The notes beneath the pieces are model-generated. The model ran no database searches. It had not been told where the DNA came from and saw only the letters and a list, made by a program, of their open reading frames with translations. A DNA stretch of 64,000 nt from Candidatus Promineifilum breve (GTDB lineage Bacteria; Chloroflexota; Anaerolineae; Promineifilales; Promineifilaceae), in the NCBI RefSeq assembly GCF_900066015.1, contig NZ_LN890655.1, positions 2,396,726 to 2,460,725 on the forward strand, in the 5' to 3' direction. The translations under genes and the position numbers were made by a program. Shown piece by piece: positions 19,036-27,135 of the stretch (the first letter of the stretch is position 1; the number at the start of each line of letters is the position of its first letter).

Positions 19036-19109
19036 AGAATCCGCAGATTACGCAGATTTCGCAGATTAAGGAAAAGAGAAATCTGCGTAATCTGCGAAAT
19101 CTGCGGATG
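19036..19109. repeat. Inverted pair of 9-base CGCAGATTT-type units
   Basis: An arm of CGCAGATTA/CGCAGATTT units at about 19039-19068 faces its near-perfect complement at about 19080-19108 across a short AT-rich loop, within the permease operon. Confidence 0.88.
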
Positions 19110-19132
19110 ATCTATTGACAGGAGATGGAATT

Positions 19133-20188
19133 ATGACGGCAGCGAGTGAACCTGTAGCCCTGCGCCCCGGCCCCAGCGATGCCGGGGAATTGCGTGAAAT
19201 GACCCGCCTGGAGAAAGCCGTCGGCCCGGAATGGGCGCGGCTGCTGAGGGGCATTGCCACCAATCCGCTCTCCGTGATTGGGATTATCCTGATCGTCCTG
19301 TTTGCCCTGATGGCTATCTTCGCGCCATTATTGGCCCCGCCACCCAACAAGAACTGGAATCCCATGCAAATCCCGCGCGCCGGCTTCCGGGCCGAACCGG
19401 AGCCGCCGATGACCGTCTGGACCAAGAACGCGCCGATGACCGTGCCGTGGTGGTATCGCAACATCTGGCCGCGGCAGGAAGAGTGGGTGCATCTGATGGG
19501 TACAACCAGCGGCCAGTATGACATTTGGTACGGCGTTGTCTGGGGGGCGCGCACGGCTTTCTTTGCCAGCTTCGTGGTGACCATCGCCAACACGCTCATC
19601 GGCGTCATTGTCGGCGCGTTTGCCGGCTTCTATGGCGGTTGGGTCGATGAGATATTAATGCGCATCGTGGAGATCGTCTCCGCCTTTCCCTTCATCACCG
19701 GGGCGCTCATCCTGGCCTCGTTGCTGACGCCCCTTTTCGGCCGAAGTGTCTGGCCCGCAACCGTCGCCCTGATCCTATTCGGCTGGACAGGGTACGCCCG
19801 GCAGTTGCGCGGCGACATCCTGGCGACGAAGGAACGGGATTACGTGCTGGCCGCCCGCGCCAGCGGGGCCAAGGACTCCCACCTGATGTTGCAGCACGTC
19901 ATCCCCAACGCCATGTTCCCGACGATGGTGCGCATCTCGCTCAACATGGGCGCGGTGGTGTTGTCCTTTGCCGCCCTCAGCTTCCTGGGCATCGGCCTGC
20001 CCGAAGGCTACGCCGACTGGGGCCAGATCGTCAGCTTCGCCCGCTCCTGGATCCTGACCCTCGACCAGTTCTGGTACATCATCATCTTCCCCGGCTTGGC
20101 GCTGCTGCTCTACGGCTTGGCCTGGAATTTGATCGGCGACGCCCTGCGCGACATTCTCGACCCGAAATTGCGCGGCAAGAAGGCTTAA
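19133..20188 (+). CDS. Peptide ABC transporter permease, OppC/DppC type
   Basis: A 351-residue permease with the cytoplasmic N-terminal tail of OppC proteins, a first helix NPLSVIGIILIVLFALM and the EAA motif DYVLAARASGAKDSHLMLQH. The start at 19133 has AGGAGAT six bases upstream; an alternative start six codons earlier would include the ribosome-binding site. A perfect 14-bp hairpin and a second terminator follow the stop, so this ends the operon. Confidence 0.93.
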   Translation: MTAASEPVALRPGPSDAGELREMTRLEKAVGPEWARLLRGIATNPLSVIGIILIVLFALMAIFAPLLAPPPNKNWNPMQIPRAGFRAEPEPPMTVWTKNAPMTVPWWYRNIWPRQEEWVHLMGTTSGQYDIWYGVVWGARTAFFASFVVTIANTLIGVIVGAFAGFYGGWVDEILMRIVEIVSAFPFITGALILASLLTPLFGRSVWPATVALILFGWTGYARQLRGDILATKERDYVLAARASGAKDSHLMLQHVIPNAMFPTMVRISLNMGAVVLSFAALSFLGIGLPEGYADWGQIVSFARSWILTLDQFWYIIIFPGLALLLYGLAWNLIGDALRDILDPKLRGKKA

Positions 20189-20193
20189 CCCTG

Positions 20194-20225
20194 GAAACCG
20201 AGTTTTTTCCGAAAAACTCGGTTTC
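20194..20225. terminator. 14-bp perfect hairpin after the permease gene
   Basis: GAAACCGAGTTTTT and AAAAACTCGGTTTC pair around TCCG. It has A/T runs inside the stem and could work in both directions. Confidence 0.7.
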
Positions 20226-20264
20226 TAAGACGACCGACCGCGGTCGAATCAAGATAATGATCGG

Positions 20265-20301
20265 GAAGGCGGGTGACATGAACGTGCCCGCCTTCTTCTT
20301 T
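20265..20301 (+). terminator. Intrinsic terminator
   Basis: GAAGGCGGG (20265-20273) pairs with CCCGCCTTC (20287-20295), followed by TTCTTT. This is the second stop signal after the permease operon. Confidence 0.7.
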
Positions 20302-20371
20302 GCACCGCAACCGACACTGCGTTGCGTGAAGACGCGAAATGATTGTACATTCACGAATTGATGTGGTGTAG

Positions 20372-20520
20372 GGGCGACGCGGCGGCGATTGGCGTGGTGG
20401 AAACGATGAGCGTTATCTCGCCGCCGCTTCGCCCTTCTTTAGTGGCGACCGAAGAGGGTCAGGCAAGCGGGAGAGAAGTATGCGCGTTTTTCAACAACAC
20501 CTCTCCCGGTTGCCTGACCC
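20372..20520. repeat. Two long intergenic hairpins
   Basis: The first pairs GGGCGA-C-GCGGCGGCGA with TCGCCGCCGC-T-TCGCCC (20372-20433) and is followed by TTCTTT. The second is a 20-bp stem, GGGTCAGGCA... with its complement (20456-20475 and 20501-20520), with one mismatch. I see no gene between 20189 and 20571. Confidence 0.75.
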
Positions 20521-20571
20521 CTACAAGGCCCTTGATTGTTTCGCTTATCGGCAAGAATCCGGCGCTACGAC

Positions 20572-21324
20572 ATGACTATGTTGCGACGTAATAAAGCCAG
20601 CGGCGCGGCCTGCCTACTGGTCGCCGTCCTCTGGCTCCTCTCAGCCTCGGCCACTCTGGCCCAGGTTGAACACGGTGGCCCGGCGACCGCGCCCCCGGCG
20701 TTCACCCCGGCCCCGGTCGTGACGCCCACGCCCGACCGGCTGGCCGCGCCGCCCACCGTCCCCTCGCCCAACCAGGCCGACGAGGGGGCGCAACTCTATT
20801 GGCTCCATTGCCAGCCCTGCCACGGCGACCGCGGCCAGGGCCTGACCGACGAATGGCGCGCCCAATATCCGCCCGAGGATCAGAACTGCTGGGAGAGCGG
20901 CTGCCACGGCCAACGCCCCTATGATCAGGGGTTCATTCTGCCCACGGCCGTGCCGGCAGTCATCGGCGACACAGTGCTGCAAAAGTTCCAGACAATGGAT
21001 GAGGTCTACCGTTACGTCAGCGTCGCCATGCCCTACTTTTTCCCCGGCGATTTGACGCAGGCGGAGTATTTGGCTATTGTGGCCCACCTGGCCCGCGAGA
21101 ACGGCTTGTGGGACGGCCAAACTCTGACGACCGACACGATGCTCAATTACCCGCTGCCCGGAGCGGAGGGCGCGGTCGCCACGGCCCAGCCCACGCCCAC
21201 CACGGCCGCGCCCGCCGCGCCGGCCGCGCAACCCGCCATTGACGCGGGCCGGATTGGTCTCATCGCCCTCGTGGCCCTTATCGCGGTTGGAGGTATCTTT
21301 CTATGGCGCAATCGGGTTCGCTAG
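20572..21324 (+). CDS. Membrane-anchored c-type cytochrome
   Basis: A 250-residue exported cytochrome. The N-terminal helix LLVAVLWLLSASATLAQ is a signal peptide or anchor. A Pro-Thr-rich linker follows, then YWLHCQPCHGDRGQGLTDEW with a CxxCH haem site. About 30 residues on is NCWESGCHG, a CX4CH arrangement that might bind a second haem. The distal methionine may be the one in AMPYFFPGDL. A C-terminal membrane helix ends in WRNRVR. It probably serves electron transfer outside the cell membrane. The start could be ATG 20572 or 20578; neither has a clear ribosome-binding site. It overlaps the next gene by 22 bases. Confidence 0.82.
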   Translation: MTMLRRNKASGAACLLVAVLWLLSASATLAQVEHGGPATAPPAFTPAPVVTPTPDRLAAPPTVPSPNQADEGAQLYWLHCQPCHGDRGQGLTDEWRAQYPPEDQNCWESGCHGQRPYDQGFILPTAVPAVIGDTVLQKFQTMDEVYRYVSVAMPYFFPGDLTQAEYLAIVAHLARENGLWDGQTLTTDTMLNYPLPGAEGAVATAQPTPTTAAPAAPAAQPAIDAGRIGLIALVALIAVGGIFLWRNRVR

Positions 21325-22463
21325 ACCCATTCGAGAGCCATTTCACCGCCCATGAAATCGAGCGGCTGCCTCTCTATCGCCGCCTGGGGCTGGCGAACGG
21401 CCTCATCATTGGTCTGGGGCTGGGTCTGGGCGCGTGGGCGTTGGAGGCGCTGCGTGTCTGGCGGCTGCCGGCGGCCAATCAGATATCGGTTCTGTTGTTG
21501 GGGCTGGTGCTGGTTGTCGTTCTCTGCGGCTTCGTCGGCTGGCTCAGCAGCCGCATCGCCCGCACGCCCATCACCGTGATCCTGTGGGGCGTGGTGGCCG
21601 TCGTCGCCATGCTGATTTTGGCCTACCTGCCCTATTACGGTAGCACCTTAGTCGTCTGGCTGTCCGACGCGCGGTTTCGCGGCTTGGTCGTCTTTCCCTA
21701 TACCCGTGAAGGGGGGCTGGCCGGGCTGGTGCTGGGCGGCCTGTTGCTCATTCTGACCCTGGTCGTCCTGGGTCTGATGCAAAGTTACCGGCTGGAGAGC
21801 ATCGCCGTGGAAGCCGGCCACCGGGGGCGCATGAACGGCCGGGCGTGGCGGGCGCTGTTGTTGCCGCTGCCGCTGGTCTTTCTGGCCGCCCTCATTACGC
21901 AGAGCATGATGTCCAATCCGACCGCTCCGGCCATTGACGTGGTGAATCAGGCGATCGGCGAGGCCCAGAACTATGAGGGGGATTTGCGCGATCTGGATCT
22001 GGGCGACGGCATCAGCTATGCCGCGCTGCGGCCGGTGCATGACGCCATCGGCGGACCATTCACCCTGGGCATCGTCGACGTCAACCCATCTACCTCCACG
22101 GTCATCGTCCGCGCCGATTTTGACAATGGGGCCTGGGTCTACTGCCGGGTCGTCAACGATCAGTTGAACTTCTGCGATGATGCTTCGATGGCCTATGTCG
22201 ATGGGCTGCGGGTGCTGGTCACCGGCCAACCGGCCCCGGAAGCGTGTCGCGCCTGCGTGTTAGAGGCCACCGATGAGGCCGCTGCCTGGCTGGTAGCGCG
22301 GCGCGACCGCTTCGGGGCCGATCCCGCCATCGAGCGCCTGGCCCAGCAGGGCAGCCACGTCCTGATGCGCGTCACGGGCGATGACCTCATCGCCGAATGC
22401 TGGATCGCCGGCGTCTCGCCGGCCCTCTTAACGGAGTGCCAAGAGGTAGGTTCTAGGGACTAG
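21303..22463 (+). CDS. Membrane protein of unknown function
   Basis: A 386-residue protein with about five hydrophobic helices in the first 210 residues (for example LLLGLVLVVVLCGFVGWL and GLVLGGLLLILTLVVLGLM). A soluble C-terminal half (about 215-380) carries four cysteines in CRVVNDQLNFC and CRACVLEA. I recognise no family. The 22-base overlap with the cytochrome gene suggests translational coupling and a joint function, perhaps in the same electron-transfer module. The last residues (EVGSRD) run into an intergenic repeat, so the C-terminus may have been altered by it. Confidence 0.75.
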   Translation: MAQSGSLDPFESHFTAHEIERLPLYRRLGLANGLIIGLGLGLGAWALEALRVWRLPAANQISVLLLGLVLVVVLCGFVGWLSSRIARTPITVILWGVVAVVAMLILAYLPYYGSTLVVWLSDARFRGLVVFPYTREGGLAGLVLGGLLLILTLVVLGLMQSYRLESIAVEAGHRGRMNGRAWRALLLPLPLVFLAALITQSMMSNPTAPAIDVVNQAIGEAQNYEGDLRDLDLGDGISYAALRPVHDAIGGPFTLGIVDVNPSTSTVIVRADFDNGAWVYCRVVNDQLNFCDDASMAYVDGLRVLVTGQPAPEACRACVLEATDEAAAWLVARRDRFGADPAIERLAQQGSHVLMRVTGDDLIAECWIAGVSPALLTECQEVGSRD

Positions 22464-22542
22464 GTTCTAGGTTCTAGGAAAGAGCGCTCTTCCCTAGAAC
22501 CTATCCCCTAGCACCTAGCACCTAGAACCTAGAACCTACCCC
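22444..22542. repeat. Inverted pair of CTAGGTT/ACCTAGA heptamer arrays abutting a start codon
   Basis: TAGGTTC-type units at 22446-22480 face ACCTAGC/ACCTAGA units at about 22490-22538. The right arm ends ACCTACC-CC directly at the ATG of the next permease gene (22543). Confidence 0.9.
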
Positions 22543-23604
22543 ATGTTCCTGAAACAGATCGCCCTCCGCCTGTTGATGATTCCGCTGACGCTGCTGATCG
22601 TCACCGCCGCGCTCTATGGCATCATCATGCTGGCCCCGGCCGAGGAGCGGGCGTCGCTCTATCTGCCGCCGCGCCTGCCGCTGCTGTCGGCCGAGGAGAT
22701 GCAGAACGTCATGGACCGGCTGATCGCCGAGCACGGGCTGAACGACCCCTACCCGGTGCAGTACGCCCGCTGGCTGGGCGATCTGCTGCGCGGCGATTGG
22801 GGCTGGAGTCCGACGTTCAATGAGGACGTGCTGGTGTTGCTGAAGCGTCGCCTGCCGGTGACAGCCGAACTGACCTTCTACTCCGTGCTCACGCTCATCC
22901 CGGTGGCTCTGGCGATGGGCGTGATGGCCGGCTGGCGCGCCCGGCGGCCGTTTGACCGGGGCTTCCGGCTGGCCGCTTTCGTCGCCACGTCCGTGCCGCC
23001 GTTCATTCTCGGCCTGTTCTTGCTGTCGATCTTCTACGTGGGCCTCAACTGGTTTCCGCCCGGCCGCACCGGCATCTATAGCCTGACGCTCAGCAACAGT
23101 GACTTCCGCACCATCACCGGCTTTCTGACGTTCGACGGCTTGCTGAACGGCCGGCCGGACGTGGTCATCGACGCGCTGCGGCGGCTGGTCTTGCCCGTCT
23201 TCACCCTCAGCCTGCTCTATTGGGCCACGATCGCCCGGGTGACGCGGGTGGCGATGATCGAGGAGAAGAACAAAGCCTACATGGAAGCGGCGCGCGCCAG
23301 GGGGCTGCGGGAGCGCCAACTGGAGTGGCGCCACGCCTTTCGCAACGCGGCGCTGCCGGCTTTCTCGGCCATCGTGCTGTCGGCCGCCGGGTTGGTGACC
23401 GGCGTCTACGTCATCGAAGTCGTCTTCAATTTCAAGGGCCTCTCCGAACTCATCACCAAGGGCTTCTTCGTGGCCCCCGACGCGCCCCTGGTGCTGGGCT
23501 TTGCCATCTTCAGCGTGTTGCTGGTGTTACCGATCATGCTGGTGTTTGACCTGCTGCGCACCGTGCTCGACCCCCGGCTGCGCGACGAAGGAGTCGATCT
23601 CTGA
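22543..23604 (+). CDS. Second ABC transporter permease, OppB/DppB type
   Basis: A 353-residue permease with the OppB pattern (MFLKQIALRLLMIPLTLLIV; EAA motif AYMEAARARGLRERQLEWRH). It is a diverged paralogue of the protein at 17963. Its start codon directly follows a heptamer array with no ribosome-binding site. It forms a pair with the permease at 23606. No binding protein or ATPase is adjacent, so this pair may borrow those at 10.8-17.7 kb. Confidence 0.9.
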   Translation: MFLKQIALRLLMIPLTLLIVTAALYGIIMLAPAEERASLYLPPRLPLLSAEEMQNVMDRLIAEHGLNDPYPVQYARWLGDLLRGDWGWSPTFNEDVLVLLKRRLPVTAELTFYSVLTLIPVALAMGVMAGWRARRPFDRGFRLAAFVATSVPPFILGLFLLSIFYVGLNWFPPGRTGIYSLTLSNSDFRTITGFLTFDGLLNGRPDVVIDALRRLVLPVFTLSLLYWATIARVTRVAMIEEKNKAYMEAARARGLRERQLEWRHAFRNAALPAFSAIVLSAAGLVTGVYVIEVVFNFKGLSELITKGFFVAPDAPLVLGFAIFSVLLVLPIMLVFDLLRTVLDPRLRDEGVDL

Positions 23605-23605
23605 C

Positions 23606-24583
23606 ATGCGCCTGCGTCGCTTCTTCGGCCGCGCCGCCAATCTGGTTGGCCTGGCGCTGGTACTCTTCTTTGTCATGCTGGCGGCTCTTGCGCCGCGGCT
23701 GGCCCCGCCGGAAGTGCCGGGCAGCACCTGGCCGTTCCGAAATGTCGTCCAATCCTTCTCGCGCCAACCGCTGCCGCCCACCCCCGGCATCCCGCTGGGC
23801 ACAACGCCACAGATACTGAACCTGCCGCAATACGGTATCGCGCCGGGGCAAGATGCCGCCTATCAATGGGATGTCTATCACACGCTCATCTGGGGCGCGC
23901 GGTCGGCGTTGCGCTTTGGCTTGCTGGTGACAGTGGCGACGGCGGCCATCGGCGTGCTGATTGGCCTGATCAGTGGCTACATTGGCGGCTGGTTTGGGCT
24001 GATCGTCATGCGTATCACCGACGCCTTCCTGGCCTTCCCGGTCATCGCCGGTATCTGGGTCATCCAGCGCGCCTTCTTCAGCAATATCTATAACCCGTTC
24101 CTTGACCCGGCCACGCTGACCGGCTGGGAGACGTTTCTCTACAACGCGCGGATCGACCCGATCCTGATCACGTTCATCCTTTTCCTGTGGATGCCCTACG
24201 CGCGGCTGATGAACGCGCAGGTGCGGGGGGCCATGTCGGCCGACTACGTGCTGGCGGCGCGGTCGATGGGCGCGCGTCCCTGGCGCATCATCTGGCGGCA
24301 TTTGCTGCCCAACACCATCGCCCCGGCCATCGTCCTGGCCGCGCGCGATGTGGGCGGCGTGGTGGTGCTGGCCTGCGCCTTTATCTTCATCGGCTTTGGC
24401 GGCAACGTGGCCTGGGGGACGCTATTGGTGAGCAGCCGTGAATTCGTCATCGGTATCGGCGGCAACCCGTTTCTGTATTGGTGGACGTTTGTCCCCGTCT
24501 CGGTGGCGTTGATTCTGTTTGGGGTGGGCTGGAATTTGTTGGGGGATGGGTTGAACGATGCGTTGAATCCCTATGAACGTTAG
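23606..24583 (+). CDS. Second ABC transporter permease, OppC/DppC type
   Basis: A 325-residue permease. ATG 23606 comes one base after the upstream stop, and AAGGAG at 23588-23593 is somewhat distant. The first helix is NLVGLALVLFFVMLAALAP and the EAA motif DYVLAARSMGARPWRIIWRH. A longer frame starting at 23501 would lie inside the previous gene. It lacks the long N-terminal tail of the paralogue at 19133. Confidence 0.9.
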   Translation: MRLRRFFGRAANLVGLALVLFFVMLAALAPRLAPPEVPGSTWPFRNVVQSFSRQPLPPTPGIPLGTTPQILNLPQYGIAPGQDAAYQWDVYHTLIWGARSALRFGLLVTVATAAIGVLIGLISGYIGGWFGLIVMRITDAFLAFPVIAGIWVIQRAFFSNIYNPFLDPATLTGWETFLYNARIDPILITFILFLWMPYARLMNAQVRGAMSADYVLAARSMGARPWRIIWRHLLPNTIAPAIVLAARDVGGVVVLACAFIFIGFGGNVAWGTLLVSSREFVIGIGGNPFLYWWTFVPVSVALILFGVGWNLLGDGLNDALNPYER

Positions 24584-24585
24584 TC

Positions 24586-24855
24586 TTATTCGTAGTGGGT
24601 CCACATACGAATCACCTTGACCACTCGCTCTTCATCCAGCACCTGATAAACCAGGCGATGCTGCACGTTGATGCGCCGCGAATAGGCCCCGCTCAGGTCG
24701 CCAACCAGCTTTTCAAATGGCGGGGGCGTGCGGTAAGGGTCTTCGCGGAGAATCGCCAATGACGCTTCGGCCTTGGGGCGCAGATTGGCTGCGGACAGTT
24801 TCTTGGCGTCTTTTTGCGCCTGTTTGGTGAAGACGACGCGCCAGGCCGTCACCAC
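24586..24855 (-). CDS. YoeB/Txe-type toxin
   Basis: An 89-residue toxin of the RelE superfamily. FTKQAQKDAKKL, the GAYSRRINVQHRLVYQV core and the C-terminal MWTHYE are typical of YoeB, a ribosome-dependent mRNA endonuclease. The His-Tyr at the C-terminus is catalytic in the family. It overlaps the upstream antitoxin by seven bases. Confidence 0.92.
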   Translation of the reverse strand: MVTAWRVVFTKQAQKDAKKLSAANLRPKAEASLAILREDPYRTPPPFEKLVGDLSGAYSRRINVQHRLVYQVLDEERVVKVIRMWTHYE

Positions 24856-25091
24856 TCAACCCCGTCGGCGCACTCGTCCGGCGGCGTCGCCAGACCCTCG
24901 ATGATCGACTCGCGCATACCCGGAATCCCGAGCAGATAAATCGTCTCCTCGATGGCCCGCCAATCGTCTTCCGAAATCAGGACGGCATTGGCCCGCTTGC
25001 CGGTTATCAGCACCGGTTCGTGGGTGGCCGCGATCTCATCGAGGAGCTTATACAGGTTGGCGCGGGCTTCGGTGGCGGTCAGGGTGGTCAT
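24849..25091 (-). CDS. YefM/Phd-type antitoxin
   Basis: An 80-residue Phd/YefM antitoxin: TLTATEARANLYKLLDEIA (DNA-binding half) and VLITGKRANAVLISEDDWRAIEETIYLL. It neutralises the YoeB-type toxin encoded by the next gene and normally represses the operon. AAAGGA lies seven bases before the ATG. Confidence 0.92.
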   Translation of the reverse strand: MTTLTATEARANLYKLLDEIAATHEPVLITGKRANAVLISEDDWRAIEETIYLLGIPGMRESIIEGLATPPDECADGVEW

Positions 25092-25214
25092 TATTGTCCT
25101 TTGAGTTTAAACGGTCTCTGTAGTGACGGGCGGGTTGCCAACCCTCCCACCATGGAAGGTACGCTATTCCGTACGTATTGTCAACCATTATAGATAAACC
25201 CTTTTCGACTGCAA

Positions 25215-25243
25215 TTGACGAATGCCACACCATCGTTTATAGT
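25215..25243 (+). promoter_or_regulatory. Promoter TTGACG - 17 bp - TATAGT
   Basis: The -35 is at 25215-25220 and the -10 at 25238-25243, placing the start near 25250, about 29 bases before the TA gene at 25279. Confidence 0.65.
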
Positions 25244-25278
25244 GCAGACACGTATCAGTACTGAGTTAATAGGTTGTT

Positions 25279-25590
25279 ATGTCGGCTTTTGAATTCACCA
25301 ACGAGAATTTGCCATCCAGTGAGGAATTTCGTCAATTATTTTCTCACGCCGATGAAAACGAGGACCCACTTGAGGAGCTATTACGCCTGGAGCGAGGCTT
25401 GGCTATTCTCGAAGCCGAGCATGGGCTTACGTCGGCCGAATTCCTGACCCGTTATCAAATGGGTGAAATGGGTGATGACATAGCCTACGTATCCTGGGCT
25501 GGAAGATATCGCTTGTACCTCAATCTTAAACGAGCCATATCGGATAGCTTGCGCTGGCTAGTCGCCGTGTCAGACCTCTCATTGTCCTAA
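25279..25590 (+). CDS. Putative antitoxin partner of a TumE/DUF6516 protein
   Basis: A 103-residue, mostly helical, acidic protein (MSAFEFTNENLPSSEEFRQL). I recognise no DNA-binding motif with confidence. The TAA stop is followed immediately by the ATG of a TumE-type gene, and a good promoter lies just upstream, so a two-gene TA operon is likely. The antitoxin role is inferred only from position and size. Confidence 0.6.
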   Translation: MSAFEFTNENLPSSEEFRQLFSHADENEDPLEELLRLERGLAILEAEHGLTSAEFLTRYQMGEMGDDIAYVSWAGRYRLYLNLKRAISDSLRWLVAVSDLSLS

Positions 25591-25971
25591 ATGCGCTTAC
25601 GCCACCATTTAAACCTGGTATTTGATATCCTCACCTCACGCCAGGATTTGACCGTTGAGCGTTTGGCGACAGAGGAAACAATTGCCCACGCGGAAGGAAT
25701 CGTGGAAGGGCGGGTGCGCTTTTGGGATGGATCAATGCTGGAGTTTGTCGAGGTGCTGGTAATGAGGGGTTTGATCCTTACCAAGATCGAATACGCTTAT
25801 CATTATCAAGACAAAGATAACCGGTTGATCTTTCGTTACGATAATGCTCCCCATCACCCAGGCATTTCAACTTTCCCACATCATAAACACTCCCAACAAG
25901 CGGTTGAAGCCGCTACCCCACCCCATATTGGCGACGTGCTGCGCGAAATCGACAAATTTCTATACTCATAA
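25591..25971 (+). CDS. TumE/DUF6516-family putative toxin
   Basis: A 126-residue protein with EGRVRFWDGSMLEF, YAYHYQDKDNRLIFRYDNA and PHHPGISTFPHHKH, the hallmark blocks of the TumE/DUF6516 family found in TA loci. The His-rich PHHKH segment could bind metal or RNA. Its partner is the gene directly upstream. The toxic activity is a family-based inference. Confidence 0.72.
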   Translation: MRLRHHLNLVFDILTSRQDLTVERLATEETIAHAEGIVEGRVRFWDGSMLEFVEVLVMRGLILTKIEYAYHYQDKDNRLIFRYDNAPHHPGISTFPHHKHSQQAVEAATPPHIGDVLREIDKFLYS

Positions 25972-26010
25972 CCCTCGTCTAATACAGGCAGGCTTAGGCA
26001 AATTACTCAA

Positions 26011-27039
26011 CTATAAAACAAACCGTCGCGCCCTCTGAAAACTTTCCCGCAACGAATCGACCATCTGCACGTCATCAATATACACCCCATTGCGCGAACG
26101 GCCGGAGTGGATCATCCGCCAGCCCTGGGGATGATATTCCGGGCCAAGGCTGATCCCGACGTGGCTGATGTCCCGATGGCCGCCCGACCCGCCGAAGTAG
26201 AGCAGGTCGCCGGCGGCGTAGGGCGGCTCCACCGGCTGCCCGGCGGCGTACTGCATGTCGGCGTCGCGCGGAATGGCGACCCCGGCCAGCTTGTGCATGA
26301 GCTGGGCGAAGCCGGAGCAGTCGATGCCGTGGGCCGACACGCCGCCCCACAGATAGGGCACGCCGATATAGGGCAGGGCGTCGGCGATGAGTTGCGCCCG
26401 GCGCGCCACGGCCGCGGCGGTGATGGGCAGCGGGCGCAGATCGGCCGCCGCCGTGTAGCCGCACAGCCCGCCGGCCAGATTCACCTCGGCCCATTCGCCG
26501 CGCCCCACGGCGGCCACGCGCGTGCCGCCCAGGACGCGCCCGACGAGCGGCGCGCCAATGTCCGGCGCGGCCTGCAGCCGGGCCACCGGCGCGCTGACCA
26601 CGTGGGTCGGCTCGGCCGCGCCGCCCGCCGCGCCCAGATAGCCGGTATAGACGTAGCCCAGATAGCCATCCTCCAGCCGGCCGAACGACCAGCGCTCGCC
26701 CGGCTCCAGGATTTCGACCACTGTGCCGTTGAGCAGTTGGCTTTGCTGCTCGCCCAGCCACGACGGCTCGCGTTGCAGCCCGGTCAGGTTGGTGGTCACG
26801 GCCATCAGGCGCGGCTGCGATTGGCGCAACACCTGAACGTCGTCGCCCGCCAGCGTGATGCCGGGCAGGTGTTGCCGCAAATGGGCCAGCACGGCGGTCC
26901 GGGTGGCCTCGTCGAGCACCGTCCCCCGCAGATGAACCCGGCCGCCCTCTTCGGCGATCTCCAGGCGGCACACATTGAAACGGCTATCGGCAAACGGTTC
27001 TTGCGCCTCGGCCAGCGCTTGCTGTAGTTGTTCGTTCAT
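26011..27039 (-). CDS. NlpC/P60 endopeptidase with SH3 domains (YkfC-like)
   Basis: A 342-residue protein with an N-terminal BON-like region (about 1-70), two bacterial SH3-type domains (about 85-215) and a C-terminal NlpC/P60 cysteine peptidase. The catalytic Cys is in GIDCSGFAQL, the His in RDISHVGISL and a third polar residue in MIHSGRS. This layout is that of YkfC, which cuts the gamma-D-Glu-diamino acid bond in freed wall peptides; no signal peptide is seen, so it acts in the cytoplasm. A -10-like GATAAT lies seven bases before ATG 27039 and there is no ribosome-binding site, which suggests a leaderless mRNA. The product, L-Ala-D-Glu, is the substrate of the next gene on this strand. Confidence 0.9.
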   Translation of the reverse strand: MNEQLQQALAEAQEPFADSRFNVCRLEIAEEGGRVHLRGTVLDEATRTAVLAHLRQHLPGITLAGDDVQVLRQSQPRLMAVTTNLTGLQREPSWLGEQQSQLLNGTVVEILEPGERWSFGRLEDGYLGYVYTGYLGAAGGAAEPTHVVSAPVARLQAAPDIGAPLVGRVLGGTRVAAVGRGEWAEVNLAGGLCGYTAAADLRPLPITAAAVARRAQLIADALPYIGVPYLWGGVSAHGIDCSGFAQLMHKLAGVAIPRDADMQYAAGQPVEPPYAAGDLLYFGGSGGHRDISHVGISLGPEYHPQGWRMIHSGRSRNGVYIDDVQMVDSLRESFQRARRFVL

Positions 27040-27135
27040 AAGAGATATTATCCGCAGATTTCTGTTTGTAGTCAGCAACTTTAGTTGCGTTCTACGCCAG
27101 GGTGGACAATCCGCCAACGGCGCTAAAGCGCCTGA

